Below, one piece after another: positions 1 through 14,161 of a stretch of 64,000 nucleotides of DNA. Origin of the DNA: Allorhizobium paknamense (GTDB taxonomy: Bacteria > Pseudomonadota > Alphaproteobacteria > Rhizobiales > Rhizobiaceae); contig NZ_JAUSWH010000007.1 in assembly GCF_030815125.1 (NCBI RefSeq), positions 174,737 through 238,736 of the forward strand, read 5' to 3'. Under the pieces are notes generated by a model, which searched no databases, was not told where the DNA came from, and saw only the letters and a list, made by a program, of their open reading frames with translations. The first letter of the stretch is position 1, and each line of letters starts with the position of its first letter. A program made the translations under genes and the position numbers.

Positions 1-1
1 G

Positions 2-502
2 GAAGCCGCCAATGACTATACGGCGGCCCTCAAGCTCAATCCCAATTACGACATTGCCTATATCGGCCGTGGCAATATCTACCGTCAGGCGGGCCGGGTG
101 GACGAGGCCTTCCAGGATTTCAACCGCGCCATCGAACTCGACACCACCGATGGCCGCGCCTATCACAATCGCGGCCTGATCTATCAGCTGCGCGGCCAGC
201 ACGATAAGGCGATTGATGATTTCTCCAAGGCCATCTCGCTGTCGCCCAGCGCGCCTGAGCCCTATAATGGCCGGGGTGTGAGCTATCTGGCGCTCAACGA
301 CGATGAAAATGCCTTCGCCGATTTCAATCATGCCATTGAACTCAACCCGAAGCTGGCCGAAAGCTGGGCCAATCAAGCGCTGGTCTATGAGCGCAAGGGC
401 GACAAGGTCAAGGCGGCCAAGTCCTACCAGCACGCCGTCAATCTCGATCCGAAATACCAGCCCGCCCGCGATGGCCTGAACCGCACACGCGGTGCGTCAT
501 AA
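2..502 (+). CDS. TPR-repeat protein, 3' part (5' end outside window)
   Basis: The open frame runs in from the left edge, so the start is missing; about 166 C-terminal residues are visible. They form consecutive 34-residue tetratricopeptide repeats, recognisable by recurring A-Y-x-N-R-G, A-I-x-D-F and A-I-x-L-x-P segments (for example AYHNRGLIYQLRGQHDKAI and SWANQALVYERKGDKVKAA). TPRs are protein-protein interaction scaffolds; in rhizobia similar proteins are often secreted or lipoproteins, but the N-terminus needed to judge this is absent. The gene converges on glgX and is followed at once by a palindromic repeat that could end both transcripts. No specific function can be given. Confidence 0.85.
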   Translation, partial: EAANDYTAALKLNPNYDIAYIGRGNIYRQAGRVDEAFQDFNRAIELDTTDGRAYHNRGLIYQLRGQHDKAIDDFSKAISLSPSAPEPYNGRGVSYLALNDDENAFADFNHAIELNPKLAESWANQALVYERKGDKVKAAKSYQHAVNLDPKYQPARDGLNRTRGAS

Positions 503-503
503 G

Positions 504-606
504 GCATTGTCCCGAGAAAAGTGTGTAGCGGTTTTCCGTCCGGAAATGCGTAAAAACAAAGAGTTAGAGCGTTTCAATGTTTCCGTGAAACAATGAAACG
601 CTCTAA
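504..606. repeat. Family A palindromic repeat (A1) with hairpin, between convergent genes
   Basis: It contains the family A core (GTTTTCCGTCCGGAAATGCG followed by TAAAAACAAA) and then an 18-bp stem with one mismatch at 566-605 (AGAGCGTTTCAATGTTTC pairing with GAAACAATGAAACGCTCT, loop CGT). Related copies lie near 12.3, 26.1, 41.2, 53.1, 53.4, 58.1 and possibly 59.5 kb. It fills the gap between the TPR gene and glgX and probably acts as a bidirectional terminator. Confidence 0.8.
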
Positions 607-615
607 CGGCTGCGA

Positions 616-2550
616 TCAGTCAGCCGCCGTTAGAATGGTGACGCTGCGGGCCGGGCATCGTACGGGCGACAATTGCGTTTCGCCGTCCAAAACCTTCCAC
701 CCTTTCTCTCCCGGCAGCGGCATCTCCAGCGCCTCATGGCCGCGATTGAAGATGATGGCGAGCTGCGGGCCGGTTTCACCGTTGAGCACCATGCCGAGCG
801 CCGTGGCGGACGGATTTTCCCAATCCTCCACCGTCATGGGTTGGCCTGCTGCATTCAGCCATGTCACATCGCCCTTGCCGCTGAAAAAGTGCTGGTCCCG
901 CAGCGACGCGCAGCTTTTGCGTAGCGCCGAGAGCTTTGCCGTCAGCCTTATCAGGTCCTCATCCCATGCCTGCCAATCCACCCAGGTCATCGCATTGTCC
1001 TGGGCATAGGCATTGTTATTGCCCTGCTGGCTGCGGCCCCCTTCATCGCCTGCGGTCAGCATGATGCTGCCCCGGCTGACGAACAGGGTGGATATGAGGG
1101 CGGCAAGATCGGCCTTGCGGGCGGCCAGCACGGCAGGATCGTGGCTTTCGCCTTCGACACCATTGTTCCAGGAGTGGTTGTCGTTATGGCCGTCGCGATT
1201 GTCTTCGCCATTGGCCTCATTATGCTTGAAGGCATAGGCGGTGAGGTCCGCGAGCGTAAACCCGTCATGGGCGGCAATGAAATTCACACTGCGGGTCTGG
1301 TCCTCGCCATTGCGCCCGAAAAGATCGGAAGACCCGGCAAGGGCGGTGGCAAAGGCGCCGGTCATGCCGGCATCGCCCCGCCAATAGCGGCGGATCGTGT
1401 CGCGGGCGCGGTCGTTCCACTCCAGAAAGGGGGGTGGAAAATTGCCGAGCTGATAGCCGCCGGGACCGATATCCCAGGGTTCGGCAATCATGACCCGGTC
1501 CTGCAACAGATCGTCGGAGAGCAGGGCTGTCAGCGTTTCGCCCCGTGGCTCGAAACCTTGCGACGTGCGTCCGAGAATGGGTGCTAGGTCGAAGCGGAAC
1601 CCGTCCACCCCTGCCGAAGCTGTGAAATGCCGGAGCGTGTCGAGGATCAGCCGCCGCATCTGCGGATGGTCGCAGGCCAGCGTATTGCCGCAGCCGGTGT
1701 GGTTCACCAGCGTGGCAGGATCGCCCTCCACATGCCGGTAATAGCTGAGATTGTCGATACCGCGCATGGAGAGCGTCGTGCCATACCGGTCGCTTTCGCC
1801 GCTATGATTGAAGACGAGATCGAGAATGACGCCGATGCCAGCGTCTCTGAGCGCTGCCACCGTGCGGCGCAGTTCCGGAACCCCGCCGGGGCAAAGACGC
1901 GGATCGAGCGCCATCAGCGCCACCGGATTGTAGCCCCAGCTGTTGGAAAGTCCGAGCGGCGGCAGGTGCCGCTCATCGATCCAGGCGGTGATCGGCATGA
2001 GTTCTACGGCATCGACACCCAGCCGCTTGAGATGGGCAATGACCGCCGGATGGGAAAGCGCCGCCACCGTACCGCGTTGGGCCTCCGGCACCTGCGGATG
2101 CAGCCGGGTAAAGCCGCGCACGGAAATCTCATAGATCAGGCCGCCGGGAGTGAAGAGGGGAGGCTGCTGCTCGGCCTGGAGTGTACGCGTGACGATCGCC
2201 TTCGGCACGAGATCGGCTGTCTCCTCGCCGAACTGCGTGAGGCGAGGGTCGTGCCGAAAGGGGCGGTCGAGTTCTATCGCATAGGGATCGACCAGCAGCT
2301 TGGCGGGGTCGAACCACAGACCACGGTCGGGATCATAAGGCCCATAGGCCCTGTAGCCATACCGGTCTCCGGCTTTGACGCCGTCTACGAAAAGGCGATG
2401 CAGATCGCCGTCCCGGTTCATCCTCAGGCGGCGGAGTTCACGATGGCCCCTTGCATCGAACAGGCAAAGCTCCACCTGCTCGGCATGGTGGGACCAGAGC
2501 GAAAATTCCGCTCCGGCCTCCGTGAGGATCACGCCGCCGCCCGTTGTCAT
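616..2550 (-). CDS. glgX: Glycogen debranching enzyme GlgX
   Basis: GH13 isoamylase-type enzyme, 644 residues, normal for GlgX. It hydrolyses alpha-1,6 branches of glycogen trimmed by phosphorylase. An N-terminal CBM48-like beta domain (about residues 8-100) precedes the TIM barrel. Catalytic residues are visible: nucleophile D321 in GFRFDLAP, acid/base E357 in MIAEPWD, and the transition-state HD pair at 428-429 in AAHDGF. It is the last gene of the glg operon, 25 nt after pgm. No clear Shine-Dalgarno precedes the ATG at 2550, where a direct repeat of CCTGATGG lies instead, so translational coupling to pgm is plausible. Function is confident from family motifs and context. Confidence 0.96.
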   Translation of the reverse strand: MTTGGGVILTEAGAEFSLWSHHAEQVELCLFDARGHRELRRLRMNRDGDLHRLFVDGVKAGDRYGYRAYGPYDPDRGLWFDPAKLLVDPYAIELDRPFRHDPRLTQFGEETADLVPKAIVTRTLQAEQQPPLFTPGGLIYEISVRGFTRLHPQVPEAQRGTVAALSHPAVIAHLKRLGVDAVELMPITAWIDERHLPPLGLSNSWGYNPVALMALDPRLCPGGVPELRRTVAALRDAGIGVILDLVFNHSGESDRYGTTLSMRGIDNLSYYRHVEGDPATLVNHTGCGNTLACDHPQMRRLILDTLRHFTASAGVDGFRFDLAPILGRTSQGFEPRGETLTALLSDDLLQDRVMIAEPWDIGPGGYQLGNFPPPFLEWNDRARDTIRRYWRGDAGMTGAFATALAGSSDLFGRNGEDQTRSVNFIAAHDGFTLADLTAYAFKHNEANGEDNRDGHNDNHSWNNGVEGESHDPAVLAARKADLAALISTLFVSRGSIMLTAGDEGGRSQQGNNNAYAQDNAMTWVDWQAWDEDLIRLTAKLSALRKSCASLRDQHFFSGKGDVTWLNAAGQPMTVEDWENPSATALGMVLNGETGPQLAIIFNRGHEALEMPLPGEKGWKVLDGETQLSPVRCPARSVTILTAAD

Positions 2551-2575
2551 AGGGCCATCAGGTATGGGGGGACCA

Positions 2576-4210
<1,635 letters not shown>

Positions 4211-5647
4211 TCAGCCTTTTTCGAGGAGGCGGTTATAGAGGTCGACATAGCGCCTGGCGCTCAAGCTCCAGGATACGTCGGTTTTCATGCCCTGCTTCTG
4301 GATCTGTTGCCATGTTTTTGTGTCGTGGAAGAGACGTATGGCCCGGCGAAGCGCCTGACGCAAGCCTTGGCGTGAGACAGAGGTGAACTGAATGCCCGTA
4401 GCGGCGGCACCGCCAAGGGCCGCTTCATTGGCATCGATGATGGTATCGTTGAGCCCGCCGGTGCGCGCCACCACCGGCACGCAGCCATAGCGCAGGCCGT
4501 AAAGCTGCGTCAGCCCGCAGGGCTCGAACCGCGAGGGAATGACGATGGCATCGGCCCCTGCCTGCATCAGATGCGAGAGCGGCTCGTTATAGCCGATCTG
4601 CATGCCGATCCGGCCGGGATGGCGGCTGACGGCCGCCTGAAGCGCCGTTTCCAGTTCCGCATCACCCGAGCCCAGAATGACCAGCGAACCGCCATCGGCC
4701 ACCAGATCGTCGGCCACCTCCGCCAGCACGTCCATGCCCTTTTGCCAGGTCAGGCGGGAGATAATCGAGAAGATTGGCCGTCCGTCCTGCTCCAGTCCGA
4801 AATGCTCTTGCAGTTTCAGGCGGTTGGCGGCCCGCTTCTTCAGCGTCGCCGGGGCATAGGTGCCGGCGATGTCCTTGTCTGTAGCGGGGTTCCAGACATC
4901 GGTGTCGATGCCGTTGACGATGCCATAGAGGGCATCGGCGCGGCTGGCGATCACCCCCTCCAGCCCCATGCCGAATTCCGGTGTCAGGATTTCCTCGGCA
5001 TAGGACGGGCTGACAGTGCTCAGCGCATGCGCCGTCACCAGCCCGCCCTTCAGGAAGGAGGTGCCGCCATAATATTCCAGCGCCTCGCCGAAAGCATGGG
5101 GTGGAAGTCCGAGGGCGGCCACCACGTCCGGGCCGAAATGGCCCTGGAAGGCGATATTGTGGATGGTGATCAGCGAAGGAATTTCCGGCTCCAGCGCATA
5201 GCGCATAAATACCGGCACCAGCGCCGCCTGCCAGTCATGCACATGCACGAGATCCGGCTTCCAGCCGGGTATCAGCCCCTGCGCAATCCGCGCCCCGGCC
5301 AGCGACAGCGCGCCGAAGCGTTTCCAGTTGTCGGGATAGTCCTTGCCGTCCGGGCCGAGATAGGGTCCGCCGTCGCGCTCGTAAAGGGCAGGGCATTCCA
5401 GCACCAGCAGGTCCAGCCCGGCATGGCGGGCCGATAGAAGCCTTGCCTGCTCGCCCAGGAGATCGGCAAAGTCCAGCACCGGCTCAACTCTGTCGAGCGC
5501 CGCCAGAACTCTGGAATAGCCGGGCAGCAGGGTGCGGGTCTCTACCTTCAGCTTGTCCAGCGAGATCGGCAGGGCGCCCGCCACATCGGCCAGGCCCCCG
5601 GTCTTGATCAGCGGATAGACTTCCGATGCGACGGACAGAACCTTCAT
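4211..5647 (-). CDS. glgA: Glycogen synthase (ADP-glucose type)
   Basis: GT5 glycosyltransferase of 478 residues, the usual bacterial GlgA length. It transfers glucose from ADP-glucose to the non-reducing end of alpha-1,4-glucan. The N-terminal ADP-glucose loop KTGGLADV starts at K15, and the C-terminal donor-site segment [18 protein letters not shown] with its glutamate is present, as are HVHDWQAAL and [10 protein letters not shown] of the acceptor domain. It begins 3 nt after the glgC stop, so the two are almost certainly co-translated. GlgC supplies the substrate. Confidence 0.97.
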   Translation of the reverse strand: MKVLSVASEVYPLIKTGGLADVAGALPISLDKLKVETRTLLPGYSRVLAALDRVEPVLDFADLLGEQARLLSARHAGLDLLVLECPALYERDGGPYLGPDGKDYPDNWKRFGALSLAGARIAQGLIPGWKPDLVHVHDWQAALVPVFMRYALEPEIPSLITIHNIAFQGHFGPDVVAALGLPPHAFGEALEYYGGTSFLKGGLVTAHALSTVSPSYAEEILTPEFGMGLEGVIASRADALYGIVNGIDTDVWNPATDKDIAGTYAPATLKKRAANRLKLQEHFGLEQDGRPIFSIISRLTWQKGMDVLAEVADDLVADGGSLVILGSGDAELETALQAAVSRHPGRIGMQIGYNEPLSHLMQAGADAIVIPSRFEPCGLTQLYGLRYGCVPVVARTGGLNDTIIDANEAALGGAAATGIQFTSVSRQGLRQALRRAIRLFHDTKTWQQIQKQGMKTDVSWSLSARRYVDLYNRLLEKG

Positions 5648-5650
5648 CGA

Positions 5651-6913
5651 TCAACTGCCGAGCTTGTCGATCATCGCCTGGGTAATCAGGCAAATGCCGT
5701 TTTCCGAACGGCGGAAGCGCTTGGCGTCGATTTCCGGATCTTCACCGACGATCAGCCCCTCGGGAATGGTGACACCGTGATCGATCACCACATTGGTGAG
5801 GCGCGCATGCCGCCCGACGGTGACCTTGGGCAGGATGACGCAGCCTTCCAGCCGGGAATAGGAATTGGCCCTGACGCCGGTAAACAGCAGGCTGCGATAA
5901 AGCGCCGAGCCGGAAATGATGCAATCGCCCGAGACCAGCGAGGAAATGGCCGACCCACGGCGGCCCTCGTCGTCATGCACGAACTTGGCGGGCGGGTTGA
6001 TCTCGGCATAGGTCCAGATCGGCCAGGATTTGTCGTAGATGTCGAGTTCCGGCACGATGTCCGTCAGGTCGATATTGGCCTGCCAATAGGCATCGATCGT
6101 GCCGACATCGCGCCAATAGGGCTTGCGCTCGAAATCGGAGCGCACGCAGGAATTGGCAAAGCGGTGCGCCACCGCCTTACCGTTCTGCACGATATAGGGG
6201 ATGATGTCCTTGCCGAAATCCCGGCTGGAATTCGGGTCTGCCGCATCGCGTCGCAGGCAGTCCATCAGGAATTTCGTGTGGAAGACATAGATGCCCATGG
6301 AGGCAAGCGACATGGCCTCGTTTCCGGGAATGCCGGGCGGATCGGCGGGCTTTTCGATGAAATCGATGATCCGGTCCTTGTCGTCCACATGCATGACCCC
6401 GAAGCCGGTGGCCTCCAGCCGCGGCACTTCCAGGCAGCCGATGGTGACATCCGCGCCGGAATCCACATGCTGTTGCAGCATGAGTTCATAGTCCATCTTG
6501 TAAATATGGTCGCCCGCCAGGATCACCATATATTCCGGCGCATAGGGCTCGATGATGTCGATGTTCTGGTAGACGGCATCCGCCGTGCCTTCATACCATT
6601 GCGTTTCGGACACGCGCTGGCTGGCGGGCAGGATATCGAAGCTTTCATTGCGCTCCGGGCGGAAGAAATCCCAGCCGCGCTGCAGGTGGCGGATCAGCGA
6701 ATGCGCCTTGTATTGGGTGGCGACGCCGATGCGGCGAATGCCGGAATTCAGCGCGTTCGACAGGGCGAAGTCGATGATGCGCGCCTTGCCGCCGAAATAG
6801 ACGGCGGGTTTGGCGCGTCGGTCGGTCAGTTCCTTCAGACGGCTGCCACGCCCTCCCGCCAGCACATAGGCCATCGCGTCTCGCGACAGTGGCTGGATCC
6901 TCTTTTCCGTCAT
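5651..6913 (-). CDS. glgC: Glucose-1-phosphate adenylyltransferase
   Basis: ADP-glucose pyrophosphorylase of 420 residues, catalysing ATP + glucose-1-phosphate to ADP-glucose, the committed and allosterically controlled step of glycogen synthesis. The N-terminal nucleotidyltransferase loop [19 protein letters not shown] and the C-terminal left-handed beta-helix are present. The ATG at 6913 was chosen over the upstream in-frame ATG at 6931 because GGGAGGA sits 8 nt before it and because 420 residues matches the Agrobacterium enzyme as I recall it. It follows glgB by about 30 nt. Agrobacterium-type GlgC is activated by fructose-6-phosphate and pyruvate; that is family knowledge, not visible here. 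Confidence 0.96.
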   Translation of the reverse strand: MTEKRIQPLSRDAMAYVLAGGRGSRLKELTDRRAKPAVYFGGKARIIDFALSNALNSGIRRIGVATQYKAHSLIRHLQRGWDFFRPERNESFDILPASQRVSETQWYEGTADAVYQNIDIIEPYAPEYMVILAGDHIYKMDYELMLQQHVDSGADVTIGCLEVPRLEATGFGVMHVDDKDRIIDFIEKPADPPGIPGNEAMSLASMGIYVFHTKFLMDCLRRDAADPNSSRDFGKDIIPYIVQNGKAVAHRFANSCVRSDFERKPYWRDVGTIDAYWQANIDLTDIVPELDIYDKSWPIWTYAEINPPAKFVHDDEGRRGSAISSLVSGDCIISGSALYRSLLFTGVRANSYSRLEGCVILPKVTVGRHARLTNVVIDHGVTIPEGLIVGEDPEIDAKRFRRSENGICLITQAMIDKLGS

Positions 6914-6943
6914 GCGCTCATCCTCCCGCAAGCCTTTCTCGAT

Positions 6944-9162
<2,219 letters not shown>

Positions 9163-9163
<1 letters not shown>

Positions 9164-11625
9164 CAGGCTCTCCAGATGTCAGCCGTATATTGTCTGATCG
9201 TCCGGTCGGAGGAGAACCAGCCCATGCGGGCCGTGTTGAGAATGGCCTTGGAATTCCAGGCGGCCTTGTCGGTCCAGAGCTGGTCCGTATCGCGATGGGC
9301 CTTGGCATAGGCATCGAAATCCGCCGCCACCATGAACCAGTCGTGATTGTAGAGCCCGTCGATAAGGCCGGAGAAGCGGCTGCGATCGTCCGGCGAGAAG
9401 ACGCCCGAGGCAATCGCCGACAAGGCCTGCGACAGCTCGCGGGAGGCTTCGATGATGGCGCGGGGATTGTGTCCTTCCGCCCGCACCTTGCCGACCTGTT
9501 CCGCCGTCATTCCAAAGATGATGATATTCTCCTCCCCGACGTGGTCGCGCATTTCCACATTGGCGCCGTCCAGCGTGCCAATGGTCAAGGCACCGTTCAA
9601 CGCGAATTTCATGTTGCCGGTTCCGGAGGCTTCCATGCCGGCGGTGGAAATTTGTTCCGAGAGATCGGCGGCGGGCACCATGACCTCCGCCAGGGAGACG
9701 TTGTAATTGGGTACGAATACCACTTTCAGCAGGCCGCGCACGGAAGGATCGTTGTTGATCACCCGCGCCACGTCGTTGATGAGTTTGATGATCAGCTTGG
9801 CATTGTGGTAGCTCGGCGCGGCCTTGCCCGCGAAGAGCTTGACGCGCGGCACCCAGTCACGCTCGGGATGCGAGCGGATCTGGTCGTAAAGCGCCACGGT
9901 TTCGATAATGTTCAGAAGCTGGCGCTTGTACTCGTGAATGCGCTTGATCTGGATGTCGAACATGGCCGACGGATCGAGGCGAATGCCCATGCGGCTCGCC
10001 ACCAGATTGGAAAGCGCCTCCTTGTTGGCGCGTTTGACGGCGGCGAACTTGTCCCGGAAGGCGCTGTCACCGGCAAAGCCGTCAAGGCTTTTCAACGTCT
10101 CGGCGTCATCCATGAAACCGTCGCCGATGGCCTCGCGCAGCAGGCTGGTCAGCTTCGGATTGCATTGCAGCAGCCAGCGGCGCGGCGTAATCCCGTTGGT
10201 CTTGTTGTTGATACGGTCTGGATAGAGCTTGTGCAGGTCGGCAAACACCGTCTCCTTCATCAGCTCGGTGTGGAGTGCTGAAACGCCGTTGATCGAATGC
10301 GAGCCCATGAAGGCGAGATTGCCCATGCGCACCCGCCGCTCGCCGCTTTCGTCGATCAGCGAGATGGCGGCAATTTCCCGGTCGGAGAAATTCTTCTGCT
10401 TGCGCGCTTCCACCAGACATTTGGCATTGATGGCGTAGACGAGCTGCATGTGGCGCGGCAAAAGGCGCTCGAACAGCGGCACCGGCCAGCTTTCCAGCGC
10501 TTCCGGCAAAAGCGTATGGTTGGTGTAGGAGAAGGTGCCCTTGGTGATTTCCCAGGCGGTATCGAAATCCACGCCGTGAATATCGGTGAGAAGCCGCATG
10601 AGTTCCGCCACCGACACCGCCGGATGGGTGTCGTTGAGCTGGATCGCCACCTTTTCCGGCAGGTCCGTCAGCGTATTGCCCTGTTGCAGGTGGCGGCGCA
10701 GAATGTCCTGCAGCGAGGCGGAGCAGAAGAAATATTCCTGCCGCAACCGCAATTCCTGACCGGCTGGCGTCGCATCCGCCGGATAGAGGACGCGGGTGAG
10801 CGATTCGGCCTTGTTGCTCTCGCGCAGCGCCCCGATATGATCGCCAGCATTGAAGGCGTCGAGCAGGATCGGGTCGATCGGCTGGGCCGACCAGAGGCGC
10901 AGCGTATTGATCCGCTCGCCGCGCCAGCCGACGATCGGCGTGTCATAAGCGGCAGCAATCACCCGTTCGCTCGGCTTCCAGACATGGCGCACCTCTTCAT
11001 TGCTGCCCGTCAGCGTTTCGACACCGCCGCCGAAGCCGATTTCATAGGCGCTTTCGCGGCGCTCGAATTCCCAGGGGTTGCCGTGGGCCAGCCAGGTTTC
11101 CGGCAGTTCCACCTGCCAGCCATCGGCCATCTGCTGGCGGAACAGCCCGTGCACGTAGCGAATGCCATAGCCATAGGCGGGGATGTTGACGGTGGCCATG
11201 CTCTCCATGAAGCAGGCGGCCAGACGGCCAAGGCCGCCATTGCCAAGTGCGGCATCCGGCTCCAGACCGGCGATGACGGCAAGATCGACGCCAAGCGAGG
11301 TCAGCGCCTCGCGGATTTCCTCCATCAGCCCGAGATTGGACATGGCGTCGCGCATCAGCCGACCGATCAGGAATTCCAGCGAAAGATAATAGACGCGCTT
11401 GGCATTGGCCGCGTAGGTGGCGCGGGTGCTTTCCATCCATTTGTCGATGATCCGGTCGCGCACCACATAGATGGTGGCGGTCAGCCAGTCATGCGGCTGG
11501 GCGACCTTGGCATCCTTGCCGATGCTGTAGGTCAGCCTTTCGATGATCTCGGCGGCCAGTGCCTGCGGATCGGAAACGCGGGGGCTCGGGAGCGGGAGAT
11601 CTGTCTTGCTGATGGACTGGGTCAC
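9163..11625 (-). CDS. glgP: Glycogen phosphorylase
   Basis: GT35 PLP-dependent phosphorylase of 820 residues. It releases glucose-1-phosphate from glycogen chain ends. The segment GNGGLGRLAACFMES and the PLP-lysine region SGTGNMKFALNGA (lysine near residue 660) are intact. It is the first gene of the operon glgP-glgB-glgC-glgA-pgm-glgX, so degradation and synthesis genes share one transcript. The 161-nt leader to 11786 probably carries the promoter; the only structure seen there is a weak GTTGCA/TGCAAC dyad at 11711-11729. No regulator gene for glycogen is adjacent. Confidence 0.97.
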
Positions 11626-11786
11626 GACAAAGCCTTGAAAAATGGAAGGAGTTCAGCCTGGCCTCTGCCGGTTCATCCCGGCTTGTGGCCTCATGAGCAC
11701 TCTATGCATCGTTGCAGGTGAGTTGCAACAGCCGATTTCAGCCATGACCGGGCGATGCTTGCGGCAGTCCCTGGCAGGGCGGGTGT

Positions 11787-12215
11787 TCAGGGGTCATGCA
11801 GACGTCCGTGATCGTGGGAACTGTCGGCAAGACCTCGCAGGATGCCGCACTCTCCCACTTTCCCATGCCCGCTACCGCCCAGCATGAGGACGAGTTCCGC
11901 TTTCAGCCGTTCGAGCCTTTCAATCCGTTCCTCCACCGCCGTCAGATGCTTGCGGGCAATGGCGTCCACCTCGGCGCAGGGCCGGTCCGGCTCCGCCGAA
12001 AGCGCCAGCATTTCCCGGATCGCCTCCATGTCGAAGCCCAGCTCCCTGGCATGGCGAATGAAGCTCAGCCGTTCCACATCCTGCCGGCCATAGATGCGGC
12101 GATGGTTTTCGGCCCGCTCTGCTGGCGGCATCAGCCCGGTTTCCTCGTAATAGCGGATGGTCGTCACCTTGATGCCGCTTTGGCGCGCCAGCGTTCCAAT
12201 GGAAAAATTTGTCAT
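11787..12215 (-). CDS. MerR-family regulator, probably metal-responsive
   Basis: A 142-residue MerR protein with winged HTH at the N-terminus (SIGTLARQSGIKVTTIRYYEETGLM, residues about 5-29), a helical middle and a dimerisation coil (about 82-112). Cysteines C80 (RPCAEVD) and C123 (GECGILRG) are placed like the metal ligands of ZntR/CadR-type proteins, and the tail is His/Asp-rich (SSHDHGRLHDP). It is divergent from a CDF metal exporter with a MerR-type spacer dyad between, so the obvious inference is that it activates the exporter in response to Zn or a similar ion. The metal cannot be told from sequence. Confidence 0.88.
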   Translation of the reverse strand: MTNFSIGTLARQSGIKVTTIRYYEETGLMPPAERAENHRRIYGRQDVERLSFIRHARELGFDMEAIREMLALSAEPDRPCAEVDAIARKHLTAVEERIERLERLKAELVLMLGGSGHGKVGECGILRGLADSSHDHGRLHDP

Positions 12216-12221
12216 TGGCTC

Positions 12222-12252
12222 TTGATCCTCCAGTCACTGGAGACTGTAATGT
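12222..12252 (+). promoter_or_regulatory. MerR-type promoter with 7-1-7 dyad in a 19-bp spacer
   Basis: TTGATC (12222-12227) and TAATGT (12247-12252) are separated by 19 bp, the over-long spacing typical of MerR-activated promoters. The spacer contains a perfect inverted repeat CTCCAGT-C-ACTGGAG (12228-12242). It reads toward the CDF gene and lies 6 nt upstream of the merR-type start, so the regulator could also control itself. An alternative -10 TGTAAT would give a 17-bp spacer. Confidence 0.75.
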
Positions 12253-12286
12253 CCAAGCCCGAAAAGTCACGAGGCTGTTTTCCCTT

Positions 12287-12336
12287 GAGCATTGTCCCGA
12301 GAAAAATGGATACCGGTTTTCCGTCCGGAAATGCTT
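12287..12336. repeat. Family A repeat (A2) in the CDF leader
   Basis: GAGCATTGTCCCGAGAAAAA followed by GGTTTTCCGTCCGGAAATGC, the family A core. It sits between the MerR-type promoter and the CDF start codon, so it would be part of the exporter mRNA leader. Confidence 0.75.
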
Positions 12337-12370
12337 GAGAGAAGGCCGGCCAGCCAGGGAGCAGGGCTTT

Positions 12371-13381
12371 ATGTCCATTTCAAATCACCGTCATTCCCAT
12401 GTTGGGCATCCCCATGCCGGGCATGCCCATCACGGCCATGACCACCACGACCACCATCATGACCACCATGGCCATTCCCATGGCGGCCTCGGCCATGGGC
12501 ATGCCCCGGCAAGTTTTGGCCGGGCCTTCGCCATCGGCATTGCGCTCAACATCGTTTTCGTCGCCACCGAGGCAGGCTATGGCTTTTATGCCAATTCCAC
12601 CGCGCTGCTCGCCGATGCCGGGCATAACCTGTCGGACGTTCTGGGCCTGATCGTGGCCTGGGTTGCCGTGGCGCTTGGCAAACGCCTGCCGACGGCGCGC
12701 TACACCTATGGGCTTGGCGCCTCCTCGATCCTGGCGGCGCTGGTCAATGCCATGCTGCTTCTGGTCGCCATCGGCGCCATTGCCTGGGAGGCGGTGCATC
12801 GGTTTTACGAGCCCGCCCCGGTTGAGGGGGTGACGGTGATGATCGTGGCCGGGATCGGCATTTTCGTCAATGGCATCACGGCCTGGCTGTTTGCATCCGG
12901 CAGCAAGCACGACCTCAATATTCGCGGCGCCTATCTGCACATGATGGCGGATGCCGCCGTCTCGGCGGGCGTGGTCATTGCCGGTCTTCTCATCATTTAT
13001 ACGGGGTGGAGCTGGGTGGATCCGGCGGTCAGCCTTGTCATCGTCGTGGTGATTTTCATCGGCACCTGGGGCCTGTTGAAGGGCAGTGTGGCGCTCTCCT
13101 TGCAGGCCGTGCCCTCCGGCGTCGATGCGGCGGCGGTGCGCGCTTTTCTTGCCGGATTGCCGGGAGTGAGCGCCTTGCACGACATGCATATCTGGCCGAT
13201 CAGCACCTCGCAGACGGCGCTGACGGCGCATCTGGTGATGCCGGAGCATCAGGGCTCCGCCGATGCGTTTCTGGATAAGGTGCAGGATGAACTGCTCCGC
13301 CGTTTCGGCATCGATCACGCCACCTTGCAGATCGAGACCGGTGAGATGGCATGCAGGCTCGCACCCGATCACGTCATTTGA
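12371..13381 (+). CDS. CDF-family cation exporter with His-rich N-terminus
   Basis: Cation diffusion facilitator of 336 residues, an inner-membrane Zn2+(or Co/Cd)/H+ antiporter. About half of residues 6-45 are His, Gly or Asp (GHAHHGHDHHDHHHDHHG), a likely metal-binding tail. Six hydrophobic segments follow; the transport site motif is LLADAGHNLSDVLGL in helix 2, and a cytoplasmic ferredoxin-like domain ends the protein. The ATG at 12371 was chosen although the frame stays open from 12209, because the upstream part is promoter and repeat A2. It resembles ZitB/CzcD. The divergent MerR gene and its dyad suggest metal-induced expression. Confidence 0.93.
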   Translation: MSISNHRHSHVGHPHAGHAHHGHDHHDHHHDHHGHSHGGLGHGHAPASFGRAFAIGIALNIVFVATEAGYGFYANSTALLADAGHNLSDVLGLIVAWVAVALGKRLPTARYTYGLGASSILAALVNAMLLLVAIGAIAWEAVHRFYEPAPVEGVTVMIVAGIGIFVNGITAWLFASGSKHDLNIRGAYLHMMADAAVSAGVVIAGLLIIYTGWSWVDPAVSLVIVVVIFIGTWGLLKGSVALSLQAVPSGVDAAAVRAFLAGLPGVSALHDMHIWPISTSQTALTAHLVMPEHQGSADAFLDKVQDELLRRFGIDHATLQIETGEMACRLAPDHVI

Positions 13382-13415
13382 ACGGCGTTTAGGGTGCAGA
13401 TCTGATTAAATCAGA

Positions 13416-14045
13416 TCATTGCCGAAAATGCTCCAGCCATTCCGCCGACAGCGTCAGATCGGCCTGCGACAGGTTGTGACCTGCGGGCAGGATCTCCTGG
13501 GTGACGCTGTGACCGGCACCCTCTAGCGCGCGCACCAGCCGCCCGGCATTGTCCGCCGGAACGATAGGGTCCATCAGGCCAGACAGCACCAGCACCGGCA
13601 CGCCTTTTTCTCTGGAGACCGGCGGTTCGGCAAGCGGCGCCATGGCGCGCAGCAGCACGGCCCCGGCCAGCGCCTCACGATGCAGAAGCAGCAGGGCGGC
13701 GGCGATATTGGCGCCGTTCGAAAAGCCCACCGCAATCGGTGCTGCAAGACCATAGGCTTCGCGGGCAGCGGCAATGAAGCGTGCCAGATCGGCGGCGCGG
13801 GCCTTCAGATCCGCTTCATCGAAAACGCCTTCGGCCAGCCGGCGGAAGAAGCGCGGCATGCCCTGTTCCAGCACCTGTCCGCGCGGCGACAGAAGTGCGG
13901 CACCCGGGCTCAGCCGCGCACCCAGCGGCAAAAGGTCGTTTTCGTCGCCGCCCGTGCCATGCAGCATCAAAAGCGGCGCACGGCTCTTGTCCGTGCCGGG
14001 AACGAAGCGATGGACGAAGCCGAGATCGGTGGTGGAGAGGCTCAT
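13416..14045 (-). CDS. Alpha/beta hydrolase, carboxylesterase (MhqD-like)
   Basis: Serine hydrolase of 209 residues in the phospholipase/carboxylesterase family. The oxyanion segment LHGTGGDENDLLPLG, the nucleophile elbow GFSNG, the Asp in GLMDPIVP and the His in PAGHNLSQ make a complete triad. The ATG at 14045 follows GAGGAGATTTCC; a longer frame to 14135 has no better ribosome site. It lies downstream of a ring-cleaving dioxygenase-like VOC protein. The same pairing (mhqD with mhqO) occurs in Bacillus quinone/hydroquinone resistance loci; an equivalent role is inference. Confidence 0.85.
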   Translation of the reverse strand: MSLSTTDLGFVHRFVPGTDKSRAPLLMLHGTGGDENDLLPLGARLSPGAALLSPRGQVLEQGMPRFFRRLAEGVFDEADLKARAADLARFIAAAREAYGLAAPIAVGFSNGANIAAALLLLHREALAGAVLLRAMAPLAEPPVSREKGVPVLVLSGLMDPIVPADNAGRLVRALEGAGHSVTQEILPAGHNLSQADLTLSAEWLEHFRQ

Positions 14046-14161
14046 GGAAATCTCCTCGAAATCATGCCCGGTCGTCAGAAGCGAATGACGGATTTGCGAT
14101 CGGCGGGCTGTGAGAGGGAAAAGAGCGGCCTCCACTCCTGTTGAGAGTGGAGGCCGGGCGA

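Noticed and set aside
11711..11729. GTTGCA/TGCAAC dyad upstream of glgP as an operator
   Set aside because: Only 6-bp arms with a 7-nt gap and no known matching regulator; kept as a remark in the glgP entry.
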